The notes: generated by a model from the letters alone, not told the origin. A stretch of DNA of 64,000 nucleotides from an uncultured Oscillospiraceae bacterium (GCA_947581795.1 CANPVS010000007.1:1-64000), one strand, 5' to 3'; shown: positions 13,957 through 22,831, counted from the first letter of the stretch. Program-made: numbers and translations.

Positions 13957-14016
13957 GTCGGCAAAGGCGCACTCATCCGCCGCGCGTCTGGTTGCCTCCC
14001 TCGTCAGAGGAAGGCG
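13957..14016. repeat. Inverted partner of the 12936 repeat plus Family 2 half hairpin
   Basis: The reverse complement of this segment contains GGATGAGTGCGC and TGCCGAC as at 12943-12963. It is followed by TGCCTCCCTCGTCAGAGGAA, an imperfect Family 2 arm. The pair brackets the structured RNA and leader peptide 3. Confidence 0.5.
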
Positions 14017-14088
14017 TTCTTATTTTGTGTTTCTTTTTTGGCAAAAACATGCTACAATCATATCAATATACCAAAAGGAGGGCGCGGC

Positions 14089-16650
14089 ATGGCGGACGGA
14101 GCAAAAAAGGTCATGATCCTGGACGGCAATTCCATCGTCAACCGGGCCTATTTCGGTATCCGCATGCTGAACGCCCCCGACGGCACCCCCACCAACGGGG
14201 TCTATGGCTTCATCGCCATCTTACAGCGGCTCTTGGAGCAGGAGCGCCCCGACGCGGTGGCGGTGACCTTCGACGTGCACGCCCCCACCTTCCGCCATGA
14301 GATGAGCGCGGCCTACAAGGCCACCCGTAAGCCCATGCCCGAGGACCTGGTGGTGCAGATACCGCTGCTCAAAGAACTGCTGGACGCCATGGGTATCCGC
14401 CGGTACGAGCTGGCGGGATGGGAGGCGGACGACCTGCTGGGCACCATGGCGGCCCGGTGCGAGGCGGGAGGCTATGTCTGCCGGCTGGTCACCGGGGACA
14501 AGGACTCTTTCCAGCTCATCACCGAGGACACCCACGTTATCCACATCAAGACCCGCATGGGCCAGACCGAGACGGTGGAGTACGACCCCGCCCGGTTCCG
14601 GGAGGAGTACGGCCTGGAACCGCCGGCCATGGTGGACCTGAAGGCCCTCATGGGCGACAGCTCCGACAATATCCCCGGCGTGCCCGGCATCGGCGAGAAG
14701 TCCGCCCTGGACCTCCTGCACCGGTTCGGCACCCTGGACGGGGTATATGAAAATATAGACGACGCCTCCATTAAGGCGGGCCAGCGGTCCAAGCTGGACG
14801 CGGGCCGGGAGAGCGCCAAGCTCAGTTATACTCTTGCCACCATCCGGCGGGACGCGCCCATCGAATTCGACCCGGCGGACGCCCTGTGGACCCTGCACAG
14901 CACCGGCGCGCTCTACGCCCTGTGCAAGCGGCTGGGCTTCGGCCGGTTCATCGAGCGCTGGGGCCTGACCCCCGGCGAGGACGCCCCGGAGGCGGAGGCG
15001 ATCCCCGCCCTGCCCCATGTGACCGGGGACGTGGCCGCCGCCCTCGCGGCGGTGAAGGCGGCGGAAGTGGTGGCCCTGGGGCCCGTGGCGGACCTGGACA
15101 GCCTGTCCCTCTGCGACGGGAAGACGGTCTATGACCTGGCCTGGTCCGACGGGGGCGAGGAATATAACGCCCTGCTGCGGGCGCTGTTTGTCCCGGGGGT
15201 GAAAAAGGCCGCCCACCAGGTGAAGGAGCTCATGGCTCTGCTGCTGGCCGAGGGACTGGATACCGGGGGATTCGTGTTCGACACGGCCCTGGCCGGGTAT
15301 CTGCTGGAGGCCACCGCGCCCAATTACGACCTGCCCCGGCTGAGCGAAAAGTATCTGGGCCGGGAGCTGGACGGGGCGGAGGCCGTGTATGAGCTATATA
15401 AGGCCCTGCCCGGAAAACTGGAGAGCCTGGATATGCACAGGCTTTATTACGATATCGAGCTGCCCCTCTGCCCCGTCCTGGCGGACATGGAACGGGCGGG
15501 CTTTCTGGTGGACCGGAAGGCCCTCTATGACTTCGGGCAGGAGCTGTCCGAGGGCATCGCGGCCCTCCAGGAGGATATATGGGCCCAGGCGGGGGGCCAG
15601 TTCAACCTGAACTCCCCCAAGCAGCTGGGAGAGGTGCTCTTCGACCGGCTGGGCCTGCCCACCGGGAAGAAGTCCCACCGGGGCTGGAGCACCAACGCGG
15701 ACGTGCTGGACCGGCTGCGGGACAAGCACCCCATCGTGGGCGAAATATTGGAGTACCGGGAGCTCACCAAGCTCAAAAGCACCTATACCGACGGCCTGCA
15801 GAAGGCCATCGGCCCCGACGGGCGCATCCACACCACCTTCCAGATGACCGTCACGGACACCGGGCGGCTGTCCTCCCGGGACCCGAACCTTCAAAACATC
15901 CCCGTCCGGCGGAAGCTGGGCGCGGGCATCCGGCGCATGTTCGTGGCCGGGCCGGGGAACGTACTGGTGGACGCGGACTACAGCCAGATCGAACTGCGGC
16001 TCCTGGCCCACATCTCCGGGGACGAGACCATGCGTCAGGCGTTCCTCTCCGGGGAGGACATCCACGCCGTCACGGCCAGCCAGGTATTCGGCCTGCCCCT
16101 GGAGGCGGTCACCCATGAGCTGCGCGGCCGTGCCAAGGCGGTGAACTTCGGCATCGTCTACGGCATATCCGCCTTCTCCCTGGCGGAGGACATCGGCGTG
16201 AGCCAGGCGGAGGCCAAGCTCTATATCGACACGTATCTGGCCCGGTACCACGGGGTCCGGGAGTATATGGAGTCCACCATCGCCCAGGCGAAGGAAAAGG
16301 GCTACGTGTCCACCCTGTTCGGACGGCGGCGGCCCATCCCGGAGCTGCACGCCTCCAACTACAACCTGCGCGCCTTCGGCGAGCGGGTGGCCCGGAACAT
16401 GCCCATCCAGGGCACGGCGGCGGACGTGATCAAGCTGGCCATGATCCGGGTCTACGACCGGCTGGCTCGGGAGCTGCCGGAGGCGAAGCTCCTCCTGCAG
16501 GTCCACGACGAGCTTATCGTGGAGTGCCCGGAGGCGTTGGGCGAGCGGGCCGCGGCCATATTGAAAGAGGAGATGGAGAACACGGTCCGGTGGTCCGTCC
16601 CCCTCACCGCCGACGCCAAGATCGGCCGCAGTTGGACGGACGCACACTGA
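14089..16650 (+). CDS. polA: DNA polymerase I
   Basis: This 853-aa enzyme fills repair gaps and removes RNA primers. The 5'-3' exonuclease domain (residues 1-300) is intact, with LDGNSIVNRAYFG, TFRHEMSAAYKATRKPMP and GDSSDNIPGVPGIGEKSA. The middle domain (about 300-450) lacks the DxE and other metal acids of proofreading exonucleases, so 3'-5' activity is probably absent, as in many Bacillota. The polymerase domain has DYSQIELRLLAHISGD, RGRAKAVNFGIVYGIS and VHDELIVE. AAAAGGAGG precedes ATG 14089; a longer in-frame start has no ribosome site. Confidence 0.96.
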   Translation: MADGAKKVMILDGNSIVNRAYFGIRMLNAPDGTPTNGVYGFIAILQRLLEQERPDAVAVTFDVHAPTFRHEMSAAYKATRKPMPEDLVVQIPLLKELLDAMGIRRYELAGWEADDLLGTMAARCEAGGYVCRLVTGDKDSFQLITEDTHVIHIKTRMGQTETVEYDPARFREEYGLEPPAMVDLKALMGDSSDNIPGVPGIGEKSALDLLHRFGTLDGVYENIDDASIKAGQRSKLDAGRESAKLSYTLATIRRDAPIEFDPADALWTLHSTGALYALCKRLGFGRFIERWGLTPGEDAPEAEAIPALPHVTGDVAAALAAVKAAEVVALGPVADLDSLSLCDGKTVYDLAWSDGGEEYNALLRALFVPGVKKAAHQVKELMALLLAEGLDTGGFVFDTALAGYLLEATAPNYDLPRLSEKYLGRELDGAEAVYELYKALPGKLESLDMHRLYYDIELPLCPVLADMERAGFLVDRKALYDFGQELSEGIAALQEDIWAQAGGQFNLNSPKQLGEVLFDRLGLPTGKKSHRGWSTNADVLDRLRDKHPIVGEILEYRELTKLKSTYTDGLQKAIGPDGRIHTTFQMTVTDTGRLSSRDPNLQNIPVRRKLGAGIRRMFVAGPGNVLVDADYSQIELRLLAHISGDETMRQAFLSGEDIHAVTASQVFGLPLEAVTHELRGRAKAVNFGIVYGISAFSLAEDIGVSQAEAKLYIDTYLARYHGVREYMESTIAQAKEKGYVSTLFGRRRPIPELHASNYNLRAFGERVARNMPIQGTAADVIKLAMIRVYDRLARELPEAKLLLQVHDELIVECPEALGERAAAILKEEMENTVRWSVPLTADAKIGRSWTDAH

Positions 16651-16666
16651 CGTCGGAGCATGTTTT

Positions 16667-16791
16667 CTCTCCCCCAGTCAGCTTCGCTGACAGCCCCCTC
16701 GTCAGAGGGGGCCTTCCCGAGGTATGATGAAGAATAAGCCTCCCTCTGACGAGGGAGGTGGCTCGGCCGCGAGGCCGAGACGGAGGGAGAG
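16667..16791. repeat. Family 2 repeat (both halves, spacer of 24 bp)
   Basis: CTCTCCCCCAGTC...GACAGCCCCCTCGTCAGAGG (16667-16713) and CCTCCCTCTGACGAGGGAGG...GACGGAGGGAGAG (16738-16791) are the two arms of the element, in an order with the long hairpins facing each other. The last GGAGGGAGAG acts as the ribosome binding site of rimI. Confidence 0.8.
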
Positions 16792-16793
16792 AT

Positions 16794-17222
16794 ATGAATA
16801 TCCGCCAAGCCACAACCGAAGACATCCCCGCCGTGGCGGCGCTGGAGGCGGTATGCTTCCCGGAGGACCCCTGGCCGGAGCGGGTGTTCGCCCTGGGGAT
16901 GAACGGGCTGGCGGTTGCCGAGGAAGAGGGGGCCATCCTGGGCTACGCGGTCTTGTCCAGCGTGCTGGACGAGGGGAGCCTGGACAACATCGCCGTGGCG
17001 CCGGAGCGGCGGCGGCAGGGCATGGCCGATAGGCTCCTGGCCGCAATCGAGGCCATGGGCAGGACCCGGGAGCTCAGCTTTATCACATTGGAGGTGCGCG
17101 CCTCCAATCAGGCGGCCATCGCCCTCTACGAAAAGCACGGCTTCGCCCGGGTGGGCCGCCGGACCAATTACTACGAAAAACCCAGAGAGGACGCCATTTT
17201 GATGACGTTGGTGCTGCAATGA
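16794..17222 (+). CDS. rimI: Ribosomal protein S18 alanine N-acetyltransferase
   Basis: This 142-aa GNAT enzyme would acetylate the N-terminal alanine of ribosomal protein S18 using acetyl-CoA. The acetyl-CoA loop is seen in IAVAPERRRQGMADRLL, and the C-terminal EVRASNQAAIALYEKHGFAR followed by RTNYYEKPREDAILM is typical of RimI. It is the first gene of a t6A operon and overlaps tsaD by ATGA; rimI next to tsaB/tsaD is a common arrangement. The start at 16794 uses a ribosome site donated by the upstream Family 2 repeat. Confidence 0.9.
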   Translation: MNIRQATTEDIPAVAALEAVCFPEDPWPERVFALGMNGLAVAEEEGAILGYAVLSSVLDEGSLDNIAVAPERRRQGMADRLLAAIEAMGRTRELSFITLEVRASNQAAIALYEKHGFARVGRRTNYYEKPREDAILMTLVLQ

Positions 17223-18223
17223 AGATATTGGCTGTGGAATCCTCCTGCGACGAGACCGCTGTGGCGGTGGTGGAGGACGGGCGCAGGGTCCTGGCGGACG
17301 AGATATTCTCTCAGGTGGCCCTGCACGAGATATACGGCGGCGTGGTGCCGGAGATCGCGGCCCGTAGCCACCTGGAAGTGATAACGCTCCTGGCGGACCG
17401 GGCCCTGGAAAAGGCGAGCATCACCCGCAAGGACATCGACGCGGTGGCCTGTACCTACGCGCCGGGGCTCATCGGCGCGGTGCTGGTGGGCGTGAACTTT
17501 GCCAAGAGCGCCGCGCTGGCTCTGGGCGTGCCCCTTATCCCGGTGCACCACATCCGGGGCCACATCGCGGCCAACTACCTGGCCTTCCCCGAGCTGGAGC
17601 CGCCCTTTTTGTGCCTCGCCATCTCCGGGGGCAACACCATGCTGGTGGACGTGCGGGGCTACACGGATATGGCCGTGCTGGGCCGGACCCGGGACGACGC
17701 GGCGGGGGAGTGCTTCGATAAGTCCGCCCGGGTGCTGGGCCTGGGCTACCCCGGCGGCAAACCCATCGACGACCTGTCCAAGACCGGGGACGACCGGGCC
17801 TATGACCTGCCCCGGCCCTGGGTGAACGACGGGAACCCCTATGACATGAGCTTTTCCGGCCTTAAAACGGCGGTGGTGAACCTGGCCCACCATGCGGAAC
17901 AGACCGGCGAGGAATTGGACAAGCCGGGCCTGGCCGCCAGCCTGTGCCGGGCGGTGAGCGAATCCCTGGTGGGCCGGACCATGGCCGCGGCGGAGCAATT
18001 GGGTTACGACCGGGTGGCCGTGGCCGGGGGCGTGGCCGCCAACTCCCGTGTCCGGGCGGATTTCGAGGCCGCCTGCCGGAAAGCGGAGAAGAAGCTCTAC
18101 GTGCCGCCCCTGCGCCTTTGCGGCGATAACGGGGCCATGATCGGCGCCCAGGGGTACTATGAGTATTTAGCGGGGCATGTTGCTGACTCCGATCTGAACG
18201 CCTACGCCACGATGGAGCTATAA
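17219..18223 (+). CDS. tsaD: tRNA threonylcarbamoyladenosine synthase catalytic subunit
   Basis: TsaD (334 aa) transfers the threonylcarbamoyl group to A37 of tRNAs that read ANN codons. It is an ASKHA-fold protein that starts LAVESSCDETAVAVVEDG. Metal-binding histidines are in VHHIRGHIAAN. FLCLAISGGNTMLVDV and VAVAGGVAANSRVRA are nucleotide-binding motifs, and the C-terminus carries the conserved CGDNGAMIGAQGYYEY. It overlaps rimI by 4 bp and ends one base before tsaE. TsaB and TsaE, encoded next, are its partners in the bacterial complex. Confidence 0.97.
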   Translation: MKILAVESSCDETAVAVVEDGRRVLADEIFSQVALHEIYGGVVPEIAARSHLEVITLLADRALEKASITRKDIDAVACTYAPGLIGAVLVGVNFAKSAALALGVPLIPVHHIRGHIAANYLAFPELEPPFLCLAISGGNTMLVDVRGYTDMAVLGRTRDDAAGECFDKSARVLGLGYPGGKPIDDLSKTGDDRAYDLPRPWVNDGNPYDMSFSGLKTAVVNLAHHAEQTGEELDKPGLAASLCRAVSESLVGRTMAAAEQLGYDRVAVAGGVAANSRVRADFEAACRKAEKKLYVPPLRLCGDNGAMIGAQGYYEYLAGHVADSDLNAYATMEL

Positions 18224-18224
18224 G

Positions 18225-18650
18225 ATGACCTACATCACCCATTCAGAGACCGAGACAGAAGAATTAGGCGCACGGTTCGGGGAGAAGGTCCCGGCGGGGG
18301 CGGTGATCGCCCTGTACGGAGACCTGGGCTGCGGCAAGACCGCCTTCGTCCGGGGCATGGCCCGGGGCATGGGTCTGGACGCGGTGGTGTCCAGCCCCAC
18401 CTTCACCATCGTGAACGAGTATGATGGAACCCGGCCTCTGTTCCACTTTGATATGTACCGCTTAGCCAGCGCCGACGAGCTCTTCGACATCGGCTGGGAG
18501 GACTATCTGGCCCGGGGCGGCGTGTGCGCCGTGGAGTGGAGCGAGAACGTGCCCGGGGCCTTCGAGGGGGACGAGATTGTCATCCGCTTTGCAAAGACCG
18601 GGGACAATGACCGGGAAATAACCATAGAAGGAGGGCCCCGCCTATGCTGA
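18225..18650 (+). CDS. tsaE: tRNA t6A biosynthesis ATPase
   Basis: TsaE (141 aa) is the small P-loop ATPase that drives turnover of the TsaD-TsaB complex. The Walker A motif is GDLGCGKTAF. FTIVNEYDGTRPLFHFDMYR and AVEWSEN are diagnostic of the family. It begins one base after the tsaD stop codon and overlaps the tsaB start by 7 bp. Confidence 0.95.
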   Translation: MTYITHSETETEELGARFGEKVPAGAVIALYGDLGCGKTAFVRGMARGMGLDAVVSSPTFTIVNEYDGTRPLFHFDMYRLASADELFDIGWEDYLARGGVCAVEWSENVPGAFEGDEIVIRFAKTGDNDREITIEGGPRLC

Positions 18651-19348
18651 CCCTGGCGCTGGAGAGCTCCGCCAAGGCCGCCTCCGCGGCGGTATTTGAG
18701 GACGAAAAGATGCTGGCCTTCTCCATCCAGAACGCCGGCCTCACCCACAGCCGGACGCTGCTGCCCATGGCGGAGGACATGCTGAAAAACCTGGGGAAGA
18801 CGCCCGCCGACATCGACCGGGTGGCCGTGAGCCGGGGACCCGGGTCCTTCACGGGGCTGCGCATCGGTCTTGCGGAGGCCAAGGGTCTCTGCTGGGCGCT
18901 GGAAAAGCCCGTGGTGGGGGTGTCCACCCTGGAGGCCATGGCCTGGGGCGGGCCGGTGCTGGACGGGCAGATGCTCTGCTGCGCCATGGACGCCCGCCGG
19001 GGCCAGGTCTATAACGCCCTGTTCACCGTGGAGGGCGGCAAGCCCGTGCGCCTCACGGAGGACCGGGCCATATCCATCGCCGAGCTGGAGATCGAACTGG
19101 TCGCCCGCCAGGAGCCTTGGATACTCCTGGGGGACGGGGCGGAGCTGTGCTTTGATACCCTGGACCGGAGCCAGGTGACGGTGTTTCTAGCGCCGGAGCC
19201 TTTGCGCGTCCAGAGCGCCCGGGGCGTGGGCCTCGCCGCCATGGGGAAAGAGGCCGTCCCCGCCGGGGAGCTGCTGCCCCAGTATCTGCGCCTGAGCCAG
19301 GCGGAGCGGGAGCGCCTCGCGAAACTGGAAAAGGAATCAACTACCTGA
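18644..19348 (+). CDS. tsaB: tRNA t6A biosynthesis protein, TsaD partner
   Basis: TsaB (234 aa) is the inactive ASKHA paralogue that dimerises with TsaD. It starts LTLALESSAKAASAAVFED and has the family motif RVAVSRGPGSFTGLRIGL, then AMDARRGQVYNALF. The length is normal for the family. Its coding sequence overlaps tsaE. With rimI, tsaD and tsaE it makes a complete t6A module apart from tsaC, which is not in this window. Confidence 0.95.
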   Translation: MLTLALESSAKAASAAVFEDEKMLAFSIQNAGLTHSRTLLPMAEDMLKNLGKTPADIDRVAVSRGPGSFTGLRIGLAEAKGLCWALEKPVVGVSTLEAMAWGGPVLDGQMLCCAMDARRGQVYNALFTVEGGKPVRLTEDRAISIAELEIELVARQEPWILLGDGAELCFDTLDRSQVTVFLAPEPLRVQSARGVGLAAMGKEAVPAGELLPQYLRLSQAERERLAKLEKESTT

Positions 19349-19363
19349 AAAGGAGACACTGAT

Positions 19364-19993
19364 ATGAGCAATCTGATGGTATTTTCCCACCCTCTGATCC
19401 AGCATAAGCTGTCCATCCTCCGGGATGAGAACACCTCCGTCAAGGAATTCCGGGAGCTGGTGAGCGAGATCGCCAAGCTCATGTGCTATGAGGCCACCCG
19501 CGACCTGCCCCTGGAGGAGGTCAAGGTGAAGACCCCCGTGGCGGAGGCCACCTGCCGGCGCCTCGCGGGCAAGAAGCTGGCCGTGGTGCCCATCCTGCGG
19601 GCCGGTCTCGGCATGGTGGACGGCATGGTGGACCTGATCCCCAGCGCCAAGGTGGGCCATGTGGGCCTGTTCCGGGACCCGGAGACCCTGGCCCCGGTGA
19701 AGTACTACTTCAAGATGCCCCCCGACATCACCGAGCGGGATGTGATCGTGGTGGATCCCATGCTGGCCACCGGCGGCAGCGCCGTGGCGGCCATCCAGTT
19801 TTTGAAGGACGAGGGCGTCAAGCACATCAAGTTCATGTGCATCATCGCCGCCCCCGAGGGCGTGAAGGCGGTCCAGGAGACCCACCCGGACGTGGACATC
19901 TTCGCCGCCGCCCTGGATGACCACCTGAACGAGCACGGCTACATCGTCCCCGGCCTGGGCGACGCGGGAGACAGGATTTTCGGCACGAAATAA
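19364..19993 (+). CDS. upp: Uracil phosphoribosyltransferase
   Basis: UPRT (209 aa) makes UMP from uracil and PRPP for pyrimidine salvage. The PRPP-binding motif is [25 protein letters not shown] and the C-terminal uracil-binding [10 protein letters not shown] are diagnostic. It lies 15 bp behind tsaB with AAAAGGAG upstream and is probably cotranscribed. A Family 2 repeat follows and may act as a terminator. Confidence 0.97.
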   Translation: MSNLMVFSHPLIQHKLSILRDENTSVKEFRELVSEIAKLMCYEATRDLPLEEVKVKTPVAEATCRRLAGKKLAVVPILRAGLGMVDGMVDLIPSAKVGHVGLFRDPETLAPVKYYFKMPPDITERDVIVVDPMLATGGSAVAAIQFLKDEGVKHIKFMCIIAAPEGVKAVQETHPDVDIFAAALDDHLNEHGYIVPGLGDAGDRIFGTK

Positions 19994-20006
19994 ATACCGC
20001 TTTAAC

Positions 20007-20246
20007 GGCCCCCTCTGACGAGGGGGCTGTCAGCGCCAAAGGCGCTGACTGGGGGAGAGAAAACTTGTAGCTCGGTGTATCTCTCCCTCCGTCTCGTCGT
20101 CGGAGCACGCAAGCCAGGTCTCTCTTTGCCGCAAGCGGCAAAGCTCGAATGGCCCGCGGCTCCTCCTTTTCCCCACGCGACCCGCTGCGCTGGGCTCGCG
20201 CGGGGACCCCAAGGCGCCGGAGCCACCTCCCTCGTCAGAGGGAGGC
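20007..20246. repeat. Family 2 repeat carrying a nested Family 1 copy
   Basis: The left arm is CCCCCTCTGACGAGGGGGCT with tip AGCGCCAAAGGCGCT and GACTGGGGGAGAG. The right arm starts CTCTCCCTCCGTC and closes with GCC...CTCCCTCGTCAGAGGGAGGC. About 110 bp of Family 1 sequence (20098-20205) fills the tip of the right arm. Nothing else is seen in the 399-bp gap between upp and the regulator. Confidence 0.8.
20098..20205 (-). repeat. Family 1 structured repeat, copy E (nested, minus strand)
   Basis: Read on the minus strand it begins CCCCGCGCGAGCCCAGCGCA and ends in CTCCGACG. Hairpin 2 has a GCTTTGCCG/CGGCAAAG stem with a CTTG tip. It is almost identical to copies F and G. Confidence 0.7.
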
Positions 20247-20317
20247 TTTTTATGTCGGCACACCCCCGAAAACAGGGCTATGCAACCACCAGTTGACACA
20301 TTTCCGGGTCGGATTGG

Positions 20318-20346
20318 TTGTGATTTTGGCCTGCAACCGGTATACT
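20318..20346 (+). promoter_or_regulatory. Promoter of the first XRE gene
   Basis: TTGTGA (20318-20323) and TATACT (20341-20346) have a 17-bp spacer. The spacer contains CCTGCAAC, which also occurs in the promoter of the second XRE gene (21526-21533) and could be a shared operator. Confidence 0.55.
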
Positions 20347-20392
20347 GAAGCCCAGGTGGACCACCCCAAATCCAAAAAGGAGGTTTCCCCCT

Positions 20393-21316
20393 ATGCCTTT
20401 GGCCGATAAGATCATCGAGCTGCGGAAAAAGCAGGGCTGGAGCCAGATCGACCTGGCGGACCGGCTGGACGTGAGCCGCCAAAGTGTCTCCAAGTGGGAG
20501 ATGGCCCAGGCCGTGCCGGAGCTGGACAAGATCATCAAGATGAGCGAGCTGTTCGCCGTCACCACCGACTACTTATTAAAAGACGAACCCGCGCCGGAGG
20601 GCAGCCCCAGCGACGCACCGCCGCCTCCACCGACCGAGGAGCCGCCCCAGAACGGACCTGCCCCGGAGCCGGAGGCCCCGCTCCCGGCAGAGAAAAAGCC
20701 CCGGAAGAAGTGGCCCTGGATATTGGCGGCCGCGGTGGTGCTGGTGATGGCGCTCAACTGGGCGTTGATAGCGGCGGGCGTACTGGCCTACCGGGTCGAG
20801 CCAACCCCACCGCCCCTTCTGGAGGAGGAGCTGCCCCAGCCCTCGCCCACCCCTGCGCCCAACATGGCGGAAGAGGCTGTGACGGATACGGTCACAGAGG
20901 AGCCGGTCCAGGAGGCCGTCGCCGGCCCGGCCGCGCCGGAGGACGGCATGACGGAATATGTGTATGAAGGTGAGACGGTCACGGCGGACGGCTTTGACGA
21001 GGCGGCGCTGGAGGCCATGAAGGAGGAATACGCCCCCTACGGCATCACCTGCGAAGACGGCCGCTGGTACTATGAGGGCCGGCCCATTCGGGTATTCACC
21101 GACGTGCTCACCTCCAACGGGGAGAGCATAGCCGGCGGCCATTTCCAGGGCACCATGCGCAATTTCGCTGGCGAGGGCGACATCGACGTGCGCACCGTCC
21201 GGGATTACGACCACTGCGACGAGCATGGCAACGGCACGCTCCTCTATATCGAAACCTGCGACATTCACGGCGGCGCCCACTGGGAAGAACACCACGCGGA
21301 AGAAGAGCATCATTAG
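20393..21316 (+). CDS. Membrane-anchored XRE-family regulator with extracellular domain
   Basis: This is a 307-aa protein. Residues 4-62 form a helix-turn-helix of the XRE class (KIIELRKKQGWSQIDLADRL, then DVSRQSVSKWE). A Pro/Glu-rich linker leads to one transmembrane helix at 108-132. The outside part (about 140-307) has a Glu/Pro/Thr stalk and then a soluble domain ending in a His/Glu-rich tail (HWEEHHAEEEHH) that may bind metal. It is probably a one-component sensor with the DNA-binding part inside the cell. Its ligand is unknown. AAAAAGGAGG precedes the start. Confidence 0.8.
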   Translation: MPLADKIIELRKKQGWSQIDLADRLDVSRQSVSKWEMAQAVPELDKIIKMSELFAVTTDYLLKDEPAPEGSPSDAPPPPPTEEPPQNGPAPEPEAPLPAEKKPRKKWPWILAAAVVLVMALNWALIAAGVLAYRVEPTPPPLLEEELPQPSPTPAPNMAEEAVTDTVTEEPVQEAVAGPAAPEDGMTEYVYEGETVTADGFDEAALEAMKEEYAPYGITCEDGRWYYEGRPIRVFTDVLTSNGESIAGGHFQGTMRNFAGEGDIDVRTVRDYDHCDEHGNGTLLYIETCDIHGGAHWEEHHAEEEHH

Positions 21317-21359
21317 AGATAAAGCCTCCCTCTGAGGAGCAGATGTCCTCTTAAAAACT

Positions 21360-21468
21360 CCCACGGAAGCCCAACGAAGTGGGTTCCGTGGGAAGAAGGA
21401 GAAATGCCCCTGACCGACGAATGAGGACCCACTTGTGGGTCCTCATCGTCTTCAGGGGTATTCCGACG
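21360..21468 (+). repeat. Family 1 structured repeat, copy B (109 nt)
   Basis: Hairpin 1 is CCCACGGAA/TTCCGTGGG around GCCCAACGAAGTGGG. Hairpin 2 is ATGCCCCTGA/TCAGGGGTAT, a CC/TT internal loop, GACG/CGTC, then ATGAGGACCCAC/GTGGGTCCTCAT. It ends TCCGACG. A truncated Family 2 arm (AAGCCTCCCTCTGAGGAG) lies just before it. Confidence 0.75.
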
Positions 21469-21521
21469 TGCTCCCTTGGGTATTCGCAACTTCTGGTTGC
21501 GGGATTTTCAAGTTTTCTTTC

Positions 21522-21550
21522 TTGCCTGCAACAGGGAAAACGGGTATGCT
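21522..21550 (+). promoter_or_regulatory. Promoter of the second XRE gene
   Basis: TTGCCT (21522-21527) and TATGCT (21545-21550) have a 17-bp spacer. GCAAC-TTCTG-GTTGC (21486-21500) is a small inverted repeat upstream. Confidence 0.45.
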
Positions 21551-21579
21551 GTGGACAACAGGAAAGGAGGTCAGGCCAT

Positions 21580-22551
21580 ATGACCATGGGCGAGAAGCTC
21601 ATTCAACTGAGAAAGCGGGAGTGCTGGACCCAGGACGACCTGGCGGAAAAACTGGACGTGAGCCGCCAGTCTGTCTCCAAGTGGGAGGGGGACCTGGCGG
21701 CCCCGGCCATCGACAAGCTCCTGGAGCTGAGCCGGCTCTACGGCGTCAGCACCGACTACCTATTAAAGGATGAGATGGACCTGCCGGAGGCGGCGGAAAC
21801 GGCTGCGCCGGAGGAGCCGGCCCTGCGGCAGGTGGGACTGGAAGAAGCCCGGGAATTCATCGCGCTGAAGCAGGCGTCCGCCCGGCCCACCGCCCTGGCG
21901 GTGGCGCTGTGCATCCTCTCGCCGGTGTGCCTCATCCTGCTGGGCGGGCTGTCCGCGATCCGCCCCGTCCGGGAGCAGATCGCCGTGGCGGCGGGCCTGG
22001 CGGTGCTGTTCGCCTTCGTGGTGCCGGCGGTGGCCCTGTTCGTGACCTGGAGCGGGCGCCTGAGCAAATATGAGTATCTTGAAAAAGAGATATTCTCCGC
22101 CGTGCCCGGCGTGGAGGCCCTGGCCCGGGAAGCCATGGACCGGGACCGGGAGAGCCACAGCCGCCGGATGGTGACGGGTATATGCCTGTGCGTGGCGTCG
22201 GCGGTGCCCCTGCTGGTGTGCGAGGCCGCAGCTGAGGAGTTTCTGCTGACCTGCGGCATCGGCCTGCTGCTGGCCGTCGTGGCGGCGGGGGTGTATCTCA
22301 TCGTCAGCGCGTCCATCCCTTGGGACGCCTGCCAGATGCTGCTGCAGGAGGGGGACTATGCCCCGGAGAAGAAGTCGCCCCTGCTTCGGACGGTCTGGGT
22401 CATATACTGGTGCACGGTCACGGCGATATATCTGGGCTGGAGCTTTACCACCCGGCGGTGGGACGAGACCTGGATCGTCTGGCCCGTGGCCGGGGTGCTG
22501 TTCGGGGCGGTCTCCGCCGCTCTTCACTTGGTGCACAGGCGGAAAAGGTAA
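21580..22551 (+). CDS. XRE-family regulator fused to a multi-pass membrane domain
   Basis: This is a 323-aa protein. Residues 1-65 form a helix-turn-helix nearly parallel to that of the upstream gene (DDLAEKLDVSRQSVSKWEGD; both then have TDYLLKDE). The rest is a membrane domain with about six hydrophobic segments: about 105-125, 133-155, 205-225, 228-250, 272-290 and 298-315. This layout is common in Clostridia and suggests a DNA-binding regulator that senses the membrane or a partner. The ATG at 21580 has AAAGGAGGT upstream; an earlier in-frame start would run through repeat copy B. Confidence 0.8.
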   Translation: MTMGEKLIQLRKRECWTQDDLAEKLDVSRQSVSKWEGDLAAPAIDKLLELSRLYGVSTDYLLKDEMDLPEAAETAAPEEPALRQVGLEEAREFIALKQASARPTALAVALCILSPVCLILLGGLSAIRPVREQIAVAAGLAVLFAFVVPAVALFVTWSGRLSKYEYLEKEIFSAVPGVEALAREAMDRDRESHSRRMVTGICLCVASAVPLLVCEAAAEEFLLTCGIGLLLAVVAAGVYLIVSASIPWDACQMLLQEGDYAPEKKSPLLRTVWVIYWCTVTAIYLGWSFTTRRWDETWIVWPVAGVLFGAVSAALHLVHRRKR

Positions 22552-22581
22552 AAAAGCCAGCGGAGATTTAGCGCAATGAAA

Positions 22582-22818
22582 GGCCCCCGCTGACGAGGGG
22601 GCTGTCAGCGCCCTAATAGGGCCCCGCGCGAGCCCAGCGAAGCGGGTCGCGTGGGGAAGAGGAGGAGCAGCGAGACATTTGAGCCTTGCCGCTTGCGGCA
22701 AGGGGAGACCTGTCTTGTGTGCTCCGACGACGTGACTGGGGGAGAGAAAACTTATAGCTCGACGTATCTCTCCCTCCGGCACGGCTTCGCCGTGCCACCT
22801 CCCTCGTCAGAGGGAGGC
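22582..22818. repeat. Family 2 repeat carrying a nested Family 1 copy in its left arm
   Basis: CCCCCGCTGACGAGGGGGCTGTCAGCG opens the left arm. Family 1 sequence fills its tip and GACTGGGGGAGAG closes it. The right arm has an ordinary short tip (CGGCACGGCTTCGCCGTGCC). Confidence 0.8.
22622..22728 (+). repeat. Family 1 structured repeat, copy D (nested, plus strand)
   Basis: Hairpin 1 is CCCCGCGCGA/TCGCGTGGGG around GCCCAGCGAAGCGGG. Hairpin 2 has GGAGCA/TGCTCC, GAGACA/TGTCTT and CCTTGCCG/CGGCAAGG with a CTTG tip, and ends CTCCGACG. Unlike copies E, F and G it is inserted in the opposite arm and orientation. Confidence 0.7.
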
Positions 22819-22831
22819 TGTCAAATAAGAA

